64,000 nt of DNA from Isochrysis galbana (GCA_018136815.1 CM030935.1:2120388-2184387); one strand, 5' to 3'. Positions 53,101-62,246 are shown, counted from the stretch's first letter. Numbers and translations: made by a program. The notes: generated by a model from the sequence alone, not told the origin.

Positions 53101-55846
53101 CACCGTATCCGACGCTGCTTGCGAGCGCGAGTTGGCCGAGGCTGCTAAGTGCGTCATGGGTGAGTGGTTTTCGGAGGTGGACGCCTCTCTTGCCGCCTCT
53201 CACGCGCTGCGTGCCGAGGCTATCGAACGATCGAGTGAGGCCACCCAGCTGTGGATGAGGTACGACGTGTGTTACGCAGTGGCCGAATTGTTGGCCGCCA
53301 CCTCTACTAGCTCGGGTGCGGCTCACACCCTCGTGCAAGCGCTCATGGAGCGATTATGGTCTGTGACGAATGTCCTTACCGGGAGCAGTCAATCGGCTGC
53401 AACCAATACCAGAGCGGACAGCGTAGGACCCGATTTGGATCAAGCACGAGAGGCCATCCGACGGGCAATCGACGCCATCCTGAAATGCGAGGAGGACAGC
53501 ATGAACAGCCATACTCAGGATAACTGTGCCCCGTTGCCCGCCTCTGCGGATGACGCAAGGAGAAATGGCGGCGGGTCGAGCACTGGGGCCCTTGCTCAGC
53601 TTTCAAGACGGGAAGTCGATGTCCAAGAGCTTATTGCCGTCGTTGCTCTCGCTGACCATCATGAACACACGAATCATCGCGGGCTTCCCCGTCCACCTGC
53701 AGCGGCCGGCGTACGTGTCGCTTCTAAGCTGATGGTACGCGTCGTGGACGGCCCGCCGTGCCGCTCCTACGTCGTATCTGACGGAGAAACGATGGGAGGC
53801 GACGCGGTGGAACACTTGCTCCTGCGGCCGGACGGCTGGTTTTGTGACTCAACGGCGCGATGCATCCGTCGTGCACCGCCGGGGTTGTGCGCTCTACTAT
53901 GGCCCAACCAAACTATCCCTTTGCGGGCTGCGCTGCTCCCTGGTGCGATGGGAGCAATGCGCGCACTCGCGCTAGCCATCGCGTCGGAACTCGAACGGAG
54001 TGCAGCCGTCGCTGTCGCAGAAGATGAGGGTAGTGGCTGGGCTGGGGCAAGCGCCGTGCTCTTGGGGCTCGTGGAAACGTTGTTGCGAGCTTCAACAGAG
54101 GCCACGGTACTTCTCCCCATGCCGTCGACGCTCGAGGCCGCGCATTTCCCGCCGGCCGACCGCGCGCAGTTGGCTGCTATCCTGTGCCGTGCAATCCTCG
54201 CTCTTTCAGACGCACAAACCGCTAGTGTCGGCCTGCCGTCTGTCCCGCTGGCCACGCTATTGCTGCTCATAAGCCGTCCCAAAGGGTCGAAGGATCCTGT
54301 TGAGCCGCTGCCTACGCTGCCTATAGAGCTCGCAGAGCTTGTGCCGCGCCTTTGTCTCAGCTTCGCCTTGGCACCCACCTCGACGCCAGCCAAACAAAGT
54401 GATGAGCTCGTGCGTGCACCCGCGAGTGCCGAGTTGCATGCCGCACTACTTGCTGTGTCGCTACCGTCAGCGTTTGCGACTGCAGTCGAGGGAGGAAATG
54501 CGGCATCCCTCAATCATGCTCTACTCAGTGCGTTGCGACCAGTCACTGATGGCGCAGTCCCTGTGGTCACCACAGCTGTTTGTTCTGCTTTACTCGTGCT
54601 CTGTCGCGCGCCAGCCGCTGCACGTGCTCTTCTCGGCTCTGGCTTGCTTGCTCGAATGGGTTCACTTGTCCCCGCCATCGCCGGGGCCCCCCCCGGATGG
54701 TCAGGATATTCTGACACAGGCGAGCGGTCTTCGCTTCACGAAGTTTGGTGCCTCGCTTTGCTCGTCTCGTCGACCGCACTCGCAGCTCTGCCGCAACCCA
54801 TCGCGTGCGCATGGGCCGCACCGGCCGTCGAGCTCGCTGCCGCCTATGGTCAGCGCATAAAATCTATTCTGGCAGCTCCTCCACCTACTCTAGCCGGATT
54901 GCTCGAACTCCGTGCGACCCTTCGCTTCCTCGCCCAGCTTCGGCGCATCGGGGCGCTGGCCAAGACGGAGCATGACCTTCGAGAGCCGCTCCAACTCGCC
55001 CTGCACTCTGTGGCAAAGATGCTCCTGCTTACACCTTCACAGCTACAGGTGTGCGCCCTAGTAGTTCCTTTGTTTGAGCTAAGCGTTGCTGGCGAGGCAG
55101 GTGATGCAAATCTTTACAGACTTCTCATCAACCCCGTTTCATCACAGATTTCAATGCCCCCAGTTAGCAAAGCCGAACGTGCCAATGCTAGTCTCACCCC
55201 TTCGGGCTCAGCCGTTTGGCCGACTCAACCAGCCACTCGTGGTGTTGAAGAACCAGAGCTCAGCTACGGCGACGATGTGCTAGCCTCCGTCCTCGGAGTT
55301 GACATGGGGAGCTGTCATGCTGCCGAGCTGCGTGCTGCCGCTGAGGCGAGCTTGTGCACTCTGCTTTCCATCCTACCGCCACGAGCCGCCGGCTATGAGG
55401 TTTTGCGTGACGCCTTCCTCGCAGCCGTCCACAGTCTTCGCCTTGTCATTTCCGCACCTGCCTCATTGGTATCACGATGCCCGAAGGGATCGATAACGCG
55501 CCTCGAGCCCTTGCAGGCGGCCGCCGTGCTCTGTATTGCCCACCTCGCGGCCTCTGAAATGGAGGGGCTCGTCCAACGCCGCACACAATTGCGGTCCACT
55601 GCTGCTTACGCCACGGCGCACAAGTTAGATGGATACAATGAGGACGAGCTGCACATGCTCATCGAGGAGTGCACAACGTTTTTGCGTGCACTCCCACAGG
55701 GAGTACAAGAATGGGTGGACGCTCACACAGATGCCGAAACCGATGGCAGCTCACGGAACGTTCTCAAGGAGTTCATCAATACCAGCCTCCTTCACCGCGT
55801 GATGAGCCTCGCGGCTGCACCGGCTAGTGGGAGCAAACCTGGGTGA
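47183..55846 (+). CDS. Giant alpha-helical protein, probably Nup188/Nup205-like nucleoporin
   Basis: From the ATG at 47183 (TTGGCGCGATGA) the frame is open for 2887 residues without an intron. An in-frame opening upstream is only low-complexity Gly/Arg. The protein is Leu/Ala-rich and helical throughout, like an alpha-solenoid. An N-terminal segment, LLPAELHLLNHFHEQRCLLL then RCVQQLLAIA, resembles the Y/F-x-E-R-LLLRC motif of Nup188/Nup205 scaffold nucleoporins. Near residue 1060-1110 a beta-rich insert (AGEVVRVSSLVAEPEGGWGL, VTLNFEKHEAWFCARPEQLE) looks like an SH3-type barrel, as described in Nup188. A poly-Ala run sits at ~49605. It is much longer than typical family members (~1700-2000), so the identification is tentative; another large helical scaffold is possible. 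The stop codon sits inside a splice-donor-like GTGAGT. Confidence 0.6.
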   Translation: MTTRLRFHRLHAALQGGVAVDEVETLLDALHGDLLRTLERSASADTASGKPQLPPFPSPTADETKGRSAYERAASQLLRLGADATAQLLTDFEREGHNSAQALKRTADEAPVNTDLLALLPAELHLLNHFHEQRCLLLRCVQQLLAIAFVDAASPLHRVASGRVSLLFGEGLPKRLCTLATAAANFTPEDFLAELNSRLPQRLCDSDKPGSGSAVADAKREWLREVGAATRRHAESEALELHSLLVLVQAAPLLQLQASLTLAPAIDASLLEAQLGVFAAEMARVVRVDTTSNGMSRTNLPKLESGERSLLLATLSTLAAMQSELLATEPFARSSTITSRHRATSSRLLELANANGGIGAVVEPTQQSQFDSRSGAIGALLLCWCAVQLERAPDESVANSASELASHAVRLKGLEWCSLLFESDGFRHDDSPDEISSLARMIMLDLTSSLVEQPRASNEASVGFPAHSAELGRLVAAAVRGRRASCEHFWSEAEQGGPLGMLLVGARYPLDDQALPLLLGALCASPDSASRAWAHAHGLRKVAHSLPRQFNLFEVRCTEDGRHLRAEGPQQSLGSPALNLPEGAEGEALDPAMAVLTGPHTAPSASDAMTVLWTLPEDSPPIDASPYILATVRHVTSSGTAHATPTRIAAAIAALRLLAGAPCAHTASELWSRILPAPAEMIRWLEVLSSHAALRAECLRLLAAVAPIGVAEVREQLRRSNLFQADVSNWVSQPLDDGAFAMIDLIQEAALPAAGEALSPPSTTVLPLIRFVMLRLLPAMRADETVRALRLKLRIVHIMLFLLDHAGAAAAAAAGRSNDPGSQLCQLILESGSVHELVIDTLRAATGKWERSRQLLGGGDALSAADARLIATRGALSGAALSLLLRMLCAAHGLDGALGSPCALHAALLHTTASVDAGPSNGSQTHGPLRWLALCMLLPLESQSSDSFDEMTNADSEMQVMPYGEGDAMVPCGTASRCLALLFHAAARDPLLTRVASQIVDLAPALSGLLAGWIARAAEAIADGNSDPDAARACRLGSAATQLLGAAAETLPEVFAALCRGPFRAGEVVRVSSLVAEPEGGWGLAGAGNHATVLEFSRGGGVTLNFEKHEAWFCARPEQLELYHSVSSSLSAAWVGWDELKTQLDKSSGSKLSVTAQPRAPGLHSSPTAAGAARDEEGVDGPLDALRLLLEASAESGTGHSAGPSTTDDTEMLVVQTQALGLLLAVWERPAVRSAHARRIRSSSKFWVSIRRIIEATPLQYENNGLLSDASISPPSSRTSLLWLRCALSLSLVSAELIRFAPPQLTRVAPCVEDLMSWVEKSADSLAVILVRSPRASLASPDTVETRAAAAALRSQVPIGASAGAPQPLAVDCHRLAESSRRHLVRVGIALPAHLPALLPLWSGGSTLPLLPQLRLVDVEAIETRLWRMHERARHRRFVCRDDETERVHEQILSLAEAAAHVADDRGEEMLSRLETLRHGGSIAPRERGVLASEMAGVGIDPSNADAERALLASAASANLAMFGSAAHQAMSRQWRLILALLHGRARLAPQQSTVALESAAAPPWLEHPNDAKPLESQLERRAAAVGRQLHAWADSCAAAELLLRHARLCSAVAVMLEQLALALRGQPSFPLEVARLAHGQRATVDDAASLPQNTARPQVVSPLLKRPRYTQRRDAALSALLAGGGGRLKKAGALAKLILHLCRMMDEIERAPAVVQAARPPAAPVLHSARDALASRQQLLLRRVASRAGLSTAAGAPTSADDSADAAAITKLAAHDPEAQAVRSLARQLEEAACNTLGLSTATGVDARSMEALARRTGQLLDVSVTPQPQAPPSSPALKPAPTSQLVGTGGGAVQMLSRLAQKTSVTVGGSEAAPLDGAARGQLLHSVLTRLVRAKEGLRQQATVLGEARAIEDARAASRRDASRVRIAQLRQALLGCAPDATSQQMKSGAVAAAAAVELFRVHAGAAADAATVSDAACERELAEAAKCVMGEWFSEVDASLAASHALRAEAIERSSEATQLWMRYDVCYAVAELLAATSTSSGAAHTLVQALMERLWSVTNVLTGSSQSAATNTRADSVGPDLDQAREAIRRAIDAILKCEEDSMNSHTQDNCAPLPASADDARRNGGGSSTGALAQLSRREVDVQELIAVVALADHHEHTNHRGLPRPPAAAGVRVASKLMVRVVDGPPCRSYVVSDGETMGGDAVEHLLLRPDGWFCDSTARCIRRAPPGLCALLWPNQTIPLRAALLPGAMGAMRALALAIASELERSAAVAVAEDEGSGWAGASAVLLGLVETLLRASTEATVLLPMPSTLEAAHFPPADRAQLAAILCRAILALSDAQTASVGLPSVPLATLLLLISRPKGSKDPVEPLPTLPIELAELVPRLCLSFALAPTSTPAKQSDELVRAPASAELHAALLAVSLPSAFATAVEGGNAASLNHALLSALRPVTDGAVPVVTTAVCSALLVLCRAPAAARALLGSGLLARMGSLVPAIAGAPPGWSGYSDTGERSSLHEVWCLALLVSSTALAALPQPIACAWAAPAVELAAAYGQRIKSILAAPPPTLAGLLELRATLRFLAQLRRIGALAKTEHDLREPLQLALHSVAKMLLLTPSQLQVCALVVPLFELSVAGEAGDANLYRLLINPVSSQISMPPVSKAERANASLTPSGSAVWPTQPATRGVEEPELSYGDDVLASVLGVDMGSCHAAELRAAAEASLCTLLSILPPRAAGYEVLRDAFLAAVHSLRLVISAPASLVSRCPKGSITRLEPLQAAAVLCIAHLAASEMEGLVQRRTQLRSTAAYATAHKLDGYNEDELHMLIEECTTFLRALPQGVQEWVDAHTDAETDGSSRNVLKEFINTSLLHRVMSLAAAPASGSKPG

Positions 55847-56284
55847 GTTGTCCAATGTGATCTCTCTCTGCGTCGCATATGTACGCGAATTCCTCCTTCA
55901 GATGAGTAGCTCCGCGTAGCACCTTGCGAGGCAGTCAATTTTTGCTTCCCTGGTCTAGCTCTTTGTGGTCCGTTGCGCTGCCGCCCTATCATGACTCATG
56001 AGCCACGCCTCAGGTCTCAGTATCTTGGTCTAAGTGTCATGGTCTTAGTGTCCTCGAAGCAAAATGAAAAAACTGAAATAGTAATTGTAGTAGTAAACGA
56101 AAGAAAACATCTGAAGATTCAGGCTACTACTGCTAGCTATAAATATAAAGGACCACTTACTCACGGCGCTGACTCACAACATCGCCTTTACCGCAGAACA
56201 CTCATTACCTATATGCCACCCCCTTCATTCCTTTGTCATCGGTTTCGGGGGGTGGGCACGCGTGCACTAAATAATAAAACAACT
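55847..56284. other. 3' region of the giant ORF and intergenic DNA
   Basis: A pyrimidine-rich CTCCTTCAG acceptor-like site ends at 55901. No gene is seen beyond it. Confidence 0.4.
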
Positions 56285-56840
56285 GAGCGTTAGTTAGAGT
56301 TAGTACCACTACTCCCACTAGTCCGGTACTATCACGACGCCCCTCAACGCACTTGCCCGTACGCCTTGACGTGCTGTGTTGTCACTAGGCACATACGCAT
56401 ATGCACCCCTACGAATCTCCCCCCTCGCAAACCCCCGGCTCCCATTATAACTCCCCACAAGCTACATGAGGGAAAACCCATTGAGGCGGACCGACCTACG
56501 TCGGGCGACTCTCCGGGAAAAAGCACCGGGGGCGGGGGGGAGGAACCTCTCGTCCATGAAGCTGGACGGCCCTTACAACTCTCGCCGCGAGCGATCCTCG
56601 AGAAATAAAAGACTGCGCCTCGAGATACCTGCCACAAGGGGTCCGGTAGGCGCCTTGAGCCTCTCCCTCCTCATCTCCCTCCTGTCGCTAACCGCCCCTC
56701 TCCGTCCGTTTGCTTACGCAAACGGGTCTCGTTCTCACCACACTCCATGGGGGGGGGGTGCAAATCCCCCCCTCTCTCTCGCTTCACTCTCACTTCCACC
56801 TCTCTCCCTGCGGCGCGTCGCCGTGCGGGGGGGACGCGTG
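56285..56840 (+). repeat. Dispersed repeat R2, copy 3
   Basis: It has inverted arms TAGTACC (56301-56307) and GGTACTA (56325-56331), then the R2 landmarks CCGACCTACGTCGGGCGACT, CCTCGAGAAATAAAAGACTG, TTACGCAAACGGG, a G-run and GCGGCGCGTCG. After ~56840 an unrelated ~370-bp insert interrupts it; repeat-like sequence resumes near 57205. Confidence 0.75.
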
Positions 56841-57042
56841 CACTACGTCGGGCCAAGCGCGAGGGGCGGGTTGTTGGGGCAGACCGGCTGTTGTGAGTTC
56901 CTGCGGGAAACAAACGTAAACGTCCTTTGCATACGTCTTACTCCCGGGGGATCGCGGCCCCCGCTCTTCGAGTCTTTCTCAACTACTGCCGCGCTTTTGC
57001 GGTTTTTGTCGGCCGCGCCAAGTGTCTTCCTGCACACATATC

Positions 57043-57097
57043 AGAGGGTGCAACTCGAGGTTCCCTTTAAACAACCAAACCTGAGGTTGCACCCTCT
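57043..57097. repeat. Near-perfect hairpin
   Basis: AGAGGGTGCAACTCGAGG (57043-57060) pairs with CCTGAGGTTGCACCCTCT (57080-57097), two or three positions imperfect, around a ~19-base loop (TTCCCTTTAAACAACCAAA). It lies inside the insert between the two halves of R2. Confidence 0.8.
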
Positions 57098-57361
57098 TAA
57101 CATATCGCAAACAGGCGTGAGAATTACCTTTCTTTACGTCAGTCACAATCATATCACGTCGTTTTTTCGTCGTTCTTTTCTCGCCGTTCTCTTCGCTCTC
57201 CTGCGGCGCGTGACGCGTGACGCCTGAGCGCGCCATGGCCCCCCTTTGTGGGGTCCTTTGGGTACTCCCAGAGCCAGCTGGGGCAGCTCAAAGGCTCAAG
57301 GTGCAGTGGAGGCTGGGGCTTTACCCCTGGCTGGCGCCTCCTGTCTCTCACCTCGCTTGCT

Positions 57362-57445
57362 TGTCGAGTTGAGCGTGGCCGGAGGGAGGGCTCTGGGGCA
57401 CTCCGTCGCGAGCGGCACCGGCGGCTAGCGCGGCGCTTTGGCCCT
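57362..57445 (-). mobile_element. Fragment of an LTR-A terminus
   Basis: TGTCGAGTTGAGCG, CACTCCGTCGCGAGCGGCAC and CGGCGGCTAGCGCGGCG match the LTR end at 26219-26290. Only ~85 bp survive, so it is a relic. Confidence 0.75.
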
Positions 57446-57778
57446 TTGGCCCTCCTGCCCCTCAAAATCACACACCCATAGGGGAAGCCGAAAGCGAAAG
57501 GCGGGGCCCCTACAACGCGGCGACTGAGCCACGCCTACGCCGCCAGCCAAAAATTATCGATAGTCCCTCCCCCGCCCCCAACGCTAGGTAGTGCACATGA
57601 CATGGGCCGACCCTTCGAAACCGAAAGCGAAGGAACGAGAGGGAACCAAAGGGTGTAGGGTAGGCGGGGGTAGGGCGATGGCAGTGGCGACCCGGTGGAG
57701 AGAGAGATAAATAAACTTCTTAATAGTCTCACCGCACACGCGGCCGTGGACCCTCTACTTTCTACTCACGCAGCAAAA

Positions 57779-58013
57779 CTTTCTACACCCCCACTCCCCC
57801 GGCCCTTTCCCCCCCGCCATCAGGCGACTCCCCCCGTGCACTACTAGGGGGATAGGGGAAAAGGGCTTAGATATGGTCCGGTGGCCCGCGCCCCCCCCCC
57901 GGTGATCCGTTCCCTCCTTCCTCCTACGCCTACCGGGCTGGCGGCGTCCTCAGTCCCGACTTATCCTGTAAACAGGTGCGGGACTTACCTATTTTTCGGT
58001 GGGCGGACAATAG
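57779..58013 (+). repeat. R1 family 5' part
   Basis: It matches 46068-46325 through CTATTTTTCGGTGGGCGGA, then breaks at the insertion that carries the 58039 ORF. Confidence 0.75.
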
Positions 58014-58038
58014 AAAAACTATTGTTATAGTTTGAACT

Positions 58039-59043
58039 ATGGAGCGTGCCGCGACCGCTCCCGAGCCCCAGGCGACCCTCGCCACCGCGCCCCACCTGGG
58101 ACGCCCCACGCCGCCCGAGGCGGCTCGTCAGAAAGCCCTCTCAGAGCCCATCCAACCCATCCAAACCACACCCGCGCAAGCGCGCGGGGTGGCGAGCACT
58201 GGCACCGAACAGGTTGCCACCATGGCTCTGCGCATCATGCAGGGGGTCTTGGAGACCCCCTCCAACAGTGGGAAACCCTCCCACCCCAAGAGCACCTCAT
58301 GTGGGAGGGCAGCTGAGCTGCCCTCCCCATGGTGGAAACCTCTACCATCAGTGCACCCAACATGGGAGGGCACTTCACAACCATCAACCCCATACGGAGA
58401 GCACCCCATGCCTCTGTTTTCCAACTTGTTGACACAATTCTCGTCTTCACCCCACTCTTGTGGGCCACTAGTACCAATCACTCAGTGCCCTGCCTTGGGC
58501 CCTCTCTCAACACTAGACTCCCTCTCCCACTCCCCCTTCACACTTCAACCAACCCAAACGGCACGAACCCCCCCGCCCTCTGTTCAAAGCACCAAAAATT
58601 TCAATTCAAGACACATGTTGATACACTTTTCGTTTTCACCCCACGCTTGTGGGCCACAAGTACCTACAACTCAGTGCCCTGCCTTGGGCCCTCTTTCAAC
58701 ACTTCACTCCATCTCCCACTCCCTCATCCCACTACAACCAACCCAAGAAGCACAAACCCCCTCGCCCTCGGATTCAAACACCAAAAATTTCGACTCAAGA
58801 CCAGAGGGAGGACATGTTTTGAGGCGGCGTCGCTGCCCATGCCTAGCGCAAGGGTATAGCGCCCCCACTCAAACATCTCCTTCCCCAAAGCTCCTCTTTG
58901 AGGAGTTGCTCCTCACCCTCCCATTAGGCCCCCTTGCCTGCGAGACCAAAACAGGATCCTGGCGTGGGGGGCTGCTTGAGTGTGGAGGGAGGGGTGCTCC
59001 GGCTAGCGCAGGTAGTAAGCTAGTGAAGAGCTGGGTGGCATAA
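58039..59043 (+). CDS. Pro/Ser/Thr-rich ORF with internal duplication, inserted in R1
   Basis: The ATG at 58039 opens 334 codons. Residues ~125-240 contain two diverged copies of a ~60-residue unit: FSSSPHSCGPLVPITQCPAL, GPLSTLDSLSH, NFNSRH and then FSFSPHACGPQVPTTQCPAL, GPLSTLHSISH, NFDSRP. The DNA repeats with it (58436-58620 and 58620-58800). The ORF lies between two copies of ATTTTTCGGTGGGCGGA (57996-58012 and ~59152-59168) that otherwise form one continuous R1 sequence. It may be part of a mobile element such as a gag-like protein, but no domain proves it and chance opening in repetitive DNA is possible. Confidence 0.35.
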   Translation: MERAATAPEPQATLATAPHLGRPTPPEAARQKALSEPIQPIQTTPAQARGVASTGTEQVATMALRIMQGVLETPSNSGKPSHPKSTSCGRAAELPSPWWKPLPSVHPTWEGTSQPSTPYGEHPMPLFSNLLTQFSSSPHSCGPLVPITQCPALGPLSTLDSLSHSPFTLQPTQTARTPPPSVQSTKNFNSRHMLIHFSFSPHACGPQVPTTQCPALGPLSTLHSISHSLIPLQPTQEAQTPSPSDSNTKNFDSRPEGGHVLRRRRCPCLAQGYSAPTQTSPSPKLLFEELLLTLPLGPLACETKTGSWRGGLLECGGRGAPASAGSKLVKSWVA

Positions 59044-59144
59044 GGGGGAAGGGTGCTTACGCTCACCGCGGCAGGGAGTCCTGTCTTGTGTGCGCGCTAG
59101 TCCCGTTCCTTTGCCGCGCCGCGACCCATAAAAATTTGTTAAAA

Positions 59145-59637
59145 ATTAAATTATTTTTCGGTGGGCGGAGCTCTCGCTCCGCCCACCCCCTTCTCCGCGC
59201 TCTCTCTCCTCTCTCCTGCGGCACGCGCGATGGCGTGCCTGCGACAGGCCAGCAGCTGCCTCTGGCGACCCCTGGAGCGGCTCCTGGAGGCCAGCTCAGG
59301 GGGCAGAGGAGGTTGGGGCTGGGCCCTGGTCTCCCCTGCCTCTCCCTCGCTGGCGCTCCTGAGCCTCAGGGGCCCCCAAACTGCACCTGTCTGCCTGTCG
59401 ACCAGGGGGGGAGGGGGGGTTGGAGCGATGGGCTGGCCACGAGGGGCCAGGACGAGCGAATCAGGCGAGCCTGTCCGTGGGAGAGTGGGTCAGCAGGGCA
59501 GTCTGCCGGGCAGTGGCCTCCTGGCAAGCCATCAGGCATGCCAGGAGGATGGGTGGTTCCTCCCCAACGGCAGGGGAGGAGTGGAGAGAGAGGGGGGCTC
59601 GTGCCCCCCCATGGGCGAACCAAGTATAAACTTAGTT
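59145..59637 (+). repeat. R1 family 3' part, with palindrome
   Basis: It starts TTATTTTTCGGTGGGCGGAG, includes an inverted GGGCGGAGC/GCTCCGCCC, then matches 46320-46769, and ends CCCATGGGCG, AACCAAGT-ATAA-ACTTAGTT (59618-59637). Confidence 0.8.
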
Positions 59638-59639
59638 GG

Positions 59640-60429
59640 CGGTGGAGAGAGAGATAAGAGCTAGTAGCTCTGCCTTCAAGAATGTTTTTAGCGATAGTTG
59701 TGGTGCTTGTCACTGATCATTGATTGAGGATGGACACGAACACCCACATGGACGCATGGAGGAAGTTCGATCGATAGTAGATAGTAGAATCCCATCACAT
59801 AGGGCGGTCAAACACTATCTTGACTTCTAAGGGTGTAAAACTGAAAAAGAAAAAGTCAGGATAGAGGAAATACACCACAAGTAAAGCGGTAGAAACCGCT
59901 GAAAATATCACAAGCGCCACAGTCCACAGTCCCCCTTCCCCCCCCGCCCACTGCCACCGCTTGTGCGAGTACAATACTCTTGTACTCTTACTCGAGTACG
60001 GCGGCGGCGTCGAGAGTTGCCAGCGGCTCTGTGGAGAAGCAAGTCACGCCAGAGTGGGCGCGCGACGGCAGAGAGAGAGCCGGCAGTGGAGGAAGGAGGA
60101 CACAGGGAGGGGGGCCAAAAGCGCGGGAAATCGGGAGGAGCCCCCCCCCCCCCCCCGCCCCTTCTCGTCCATCCATTCCATTCATCGAGCCGGCTCAGGT
60201 AAGCCTGCCCGTCCCGTCCTGTCCCCCCTCCCCTCTCCTCCCCCCCCCCGCCCCTGCCCTCCGCGTGCGTGTGCGAAGCCACTGCAATCGAGCCGGGTTC
60301 GAGGCAGCCAGTCTCGTGTGTTCGATCTTCTCGTCTCGACACCGACCGAGTCTCTACCGCAAGTACTCCACGTTCCTGACCGATTTCCACGAGTGCAACA
60401 CCGCTCAGATTTTCTATCCTGCAGTCAAG
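59640..60429. other. Upstream region of the small charged gene
   Basis: The region has C-runs at 60140-60156 and 60225-60255 and an AGGTAAGCC donor-like site at 60197, which could start a leader intron. ORFs on both strands are not supported. Confidence 0.4.
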
Positions 60430-61269
60430 ATGCCCAAGAACGGAACGACCGAGGTGCTCGCCGAGCAGAACACAACGCAATCCACTCCAAATATGAAGGT
60501 GCGGCCATGTCTCGGCGAGCGCCGTCCCTTTCTTCAGGGCGAGCTTTGGCTGTGTTGCTGTGGATGGGCGCACAGAATGTGCTCATGACCATCAATCAGC
60601 CCGTCATGTCTCGCGAGCCATGATCAGCCATCTCACTGACAAGACGAGCTTATCCCGTCTCCTTCCACCGATATGTCCTCAGCTGAGGAGCTCTAAGCTT
60701 GCTGACCCCAAGACATGCTCAAAGGTTGAGCATTCAGATGCTGAGGACATTCGTCACAAGAACGCTGAGACCTCTGACACCTGCAACAACCAGTTCCTAC
60801 ATTCTACCGATGAGCCAAATGAGAAGGCTTCTATGGAAATAAACAACTTTGAGAAGGTAAGCCGACTCTCTCATTCACCCATGGCTCCAGTCATTCTGTT
60901 GCATTACTCCATTTCCTCAACCGGTCGCTCTATCTTTTGTTCTAGGTCGGAAAAGAGGCCAAGACCAATGACGTAATTGATGGTACGGCCGACGAGAAGG
61001 CCGGTTGCCAAGCTGACGAGAAGGCCGAGGACGTGACAGCCTCTGACCATTCTGTATCATCGCAAAACAAGGATGCAGCGCCTGAGAATCCACCGGACGC
61101 TCTTATCGCCGAGGAGGATGTCGATGAGGCCGCCACAATGGAGAAGAATCACAACCGCCAAAAGCGCTCCTCCACTCATCCAGATAGCAAAGCGGAGGAA
61201 CAGTCGAAACTCTCGAAGAAGGCAAAGGAAGTTCAGTCTGACACGAAGGAGCCCGATGAGCTCAATTGA
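60430..61269 (+). CDS. Small charged three-exon protein, unknown
   Basis: Exons 60430-60498, 60683-60856 and 60946-61269 join in phase 0 (AAG/GTGCGG, CTCAG; AAG/GTAAGC, TTCTAG) and give 188 residues. The protein is hydrophilic and rich in Glu, Asp, Lys and Ser (ADEKAGCQADEKAEDVTASD, KAEEQSKLSKKAKEVQSD), without hydrophobic segments or a folded domain I know. A near-repeat ADEKAG/ADEKAE is visible. Such low-complexity charged proteins are often intrinsically disordered and nuclear. The start ATG follows GTCAAG in a C/T-rich leader. Confidence 0.6.
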
Positions 61270-62246
61270 CCTTCTTTGACTCCAGCATTCGTTTGGCGTG
61301 CTCGACTACTGTGCGCGTGAGTGGCTCATGGGCGTTGCTATCATCCAGCAAATCAGCCTTTCAACATGAAAGCTCCCTTTTGTTGGATGGGTGGGAAATT
61401 CAAGGACTGATTGAGCGAGATGAGTGAATGGGTCATCCTTATGTTCAGCCCCTTCTCCTCCTGCACGCGGCATGTTGGCGTTAGATGGAATAGTTCGATG
61501 ATGTAACACTCCATCACTTGGTGGGCATGGGATGCGCTCTTTGATATCGAACTTGAATGCGTTAGGCGTTGGCCGTTGCGTCGCGATTTGCGCACACGCA
61601 ATGCTGCTGCGATATTCGTATACTTGTGAGTTTGGCTTATTCGGGGGGGGAGGGGGGGGGAGCAGATCATAGGGCCCGCCCCCCACCCCGCCACCGGCTC
61701 CCTCACCTCTTACCTCTGCGGGCGCTCGGGCTTGGATGCGGAGTTGGCTAGAAAAGACGCACGGATCGCAGCGTTTCCTCCCCACTGCAATGGTGGGGGT
61801 TCCCCGGTGAGTCGTTTTTTGGGTAGAAAGAGGTAGAGCGTGGATGTCCCTCAGGAGTAGGAGTTGGAGTGATTCGGACTTGGTTGTTGCAGGCCGTAGC
61901 GCCGCCCATGGGGCGCTTTGTTTGCGCTTGGCGTAGTAAGGGTAAGGGGTCTCCTCCTCTTTTGGAGGGGAGTGCTTGGCGAGCTGCCTGGTGCTGAGCG
62001 GAGGCGGACGCGAGGTCGCGCTCGTCGTGCGCCGGGAGTTAAGATGGGGGGGGGGGGGGGGACCGTAGTACGTAGTAATTCTGAGCGGGGAGATTTGTCT
62101 CCATGTGATAGTCCTGTCTCTGAGCACTCGGCAGACTTTGCTGCACAGTGCACAATGCTGACAAGGCCTCTTTGAGAAGGGGGTTGAGTTGACTGACTGG
62201 GTCAGTGCCTCAGCACAAGGTCAGCACCGCAGAATTGTAGGGGCCC
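61270..62246. other. Intergenic stretch, no supported gene
   Basis: G-runs lie at 61645-61661 and 62045-62060. Long ORFs on both strands show no family signature. Confidence 0.45.

Noticed and set aside
61306-62127. 273-codon minus-strand ORF
   Set aside because: It has no domain, Pro/Thr/Arg-biased composition and crosses G-runs; the region also opens in other frames.
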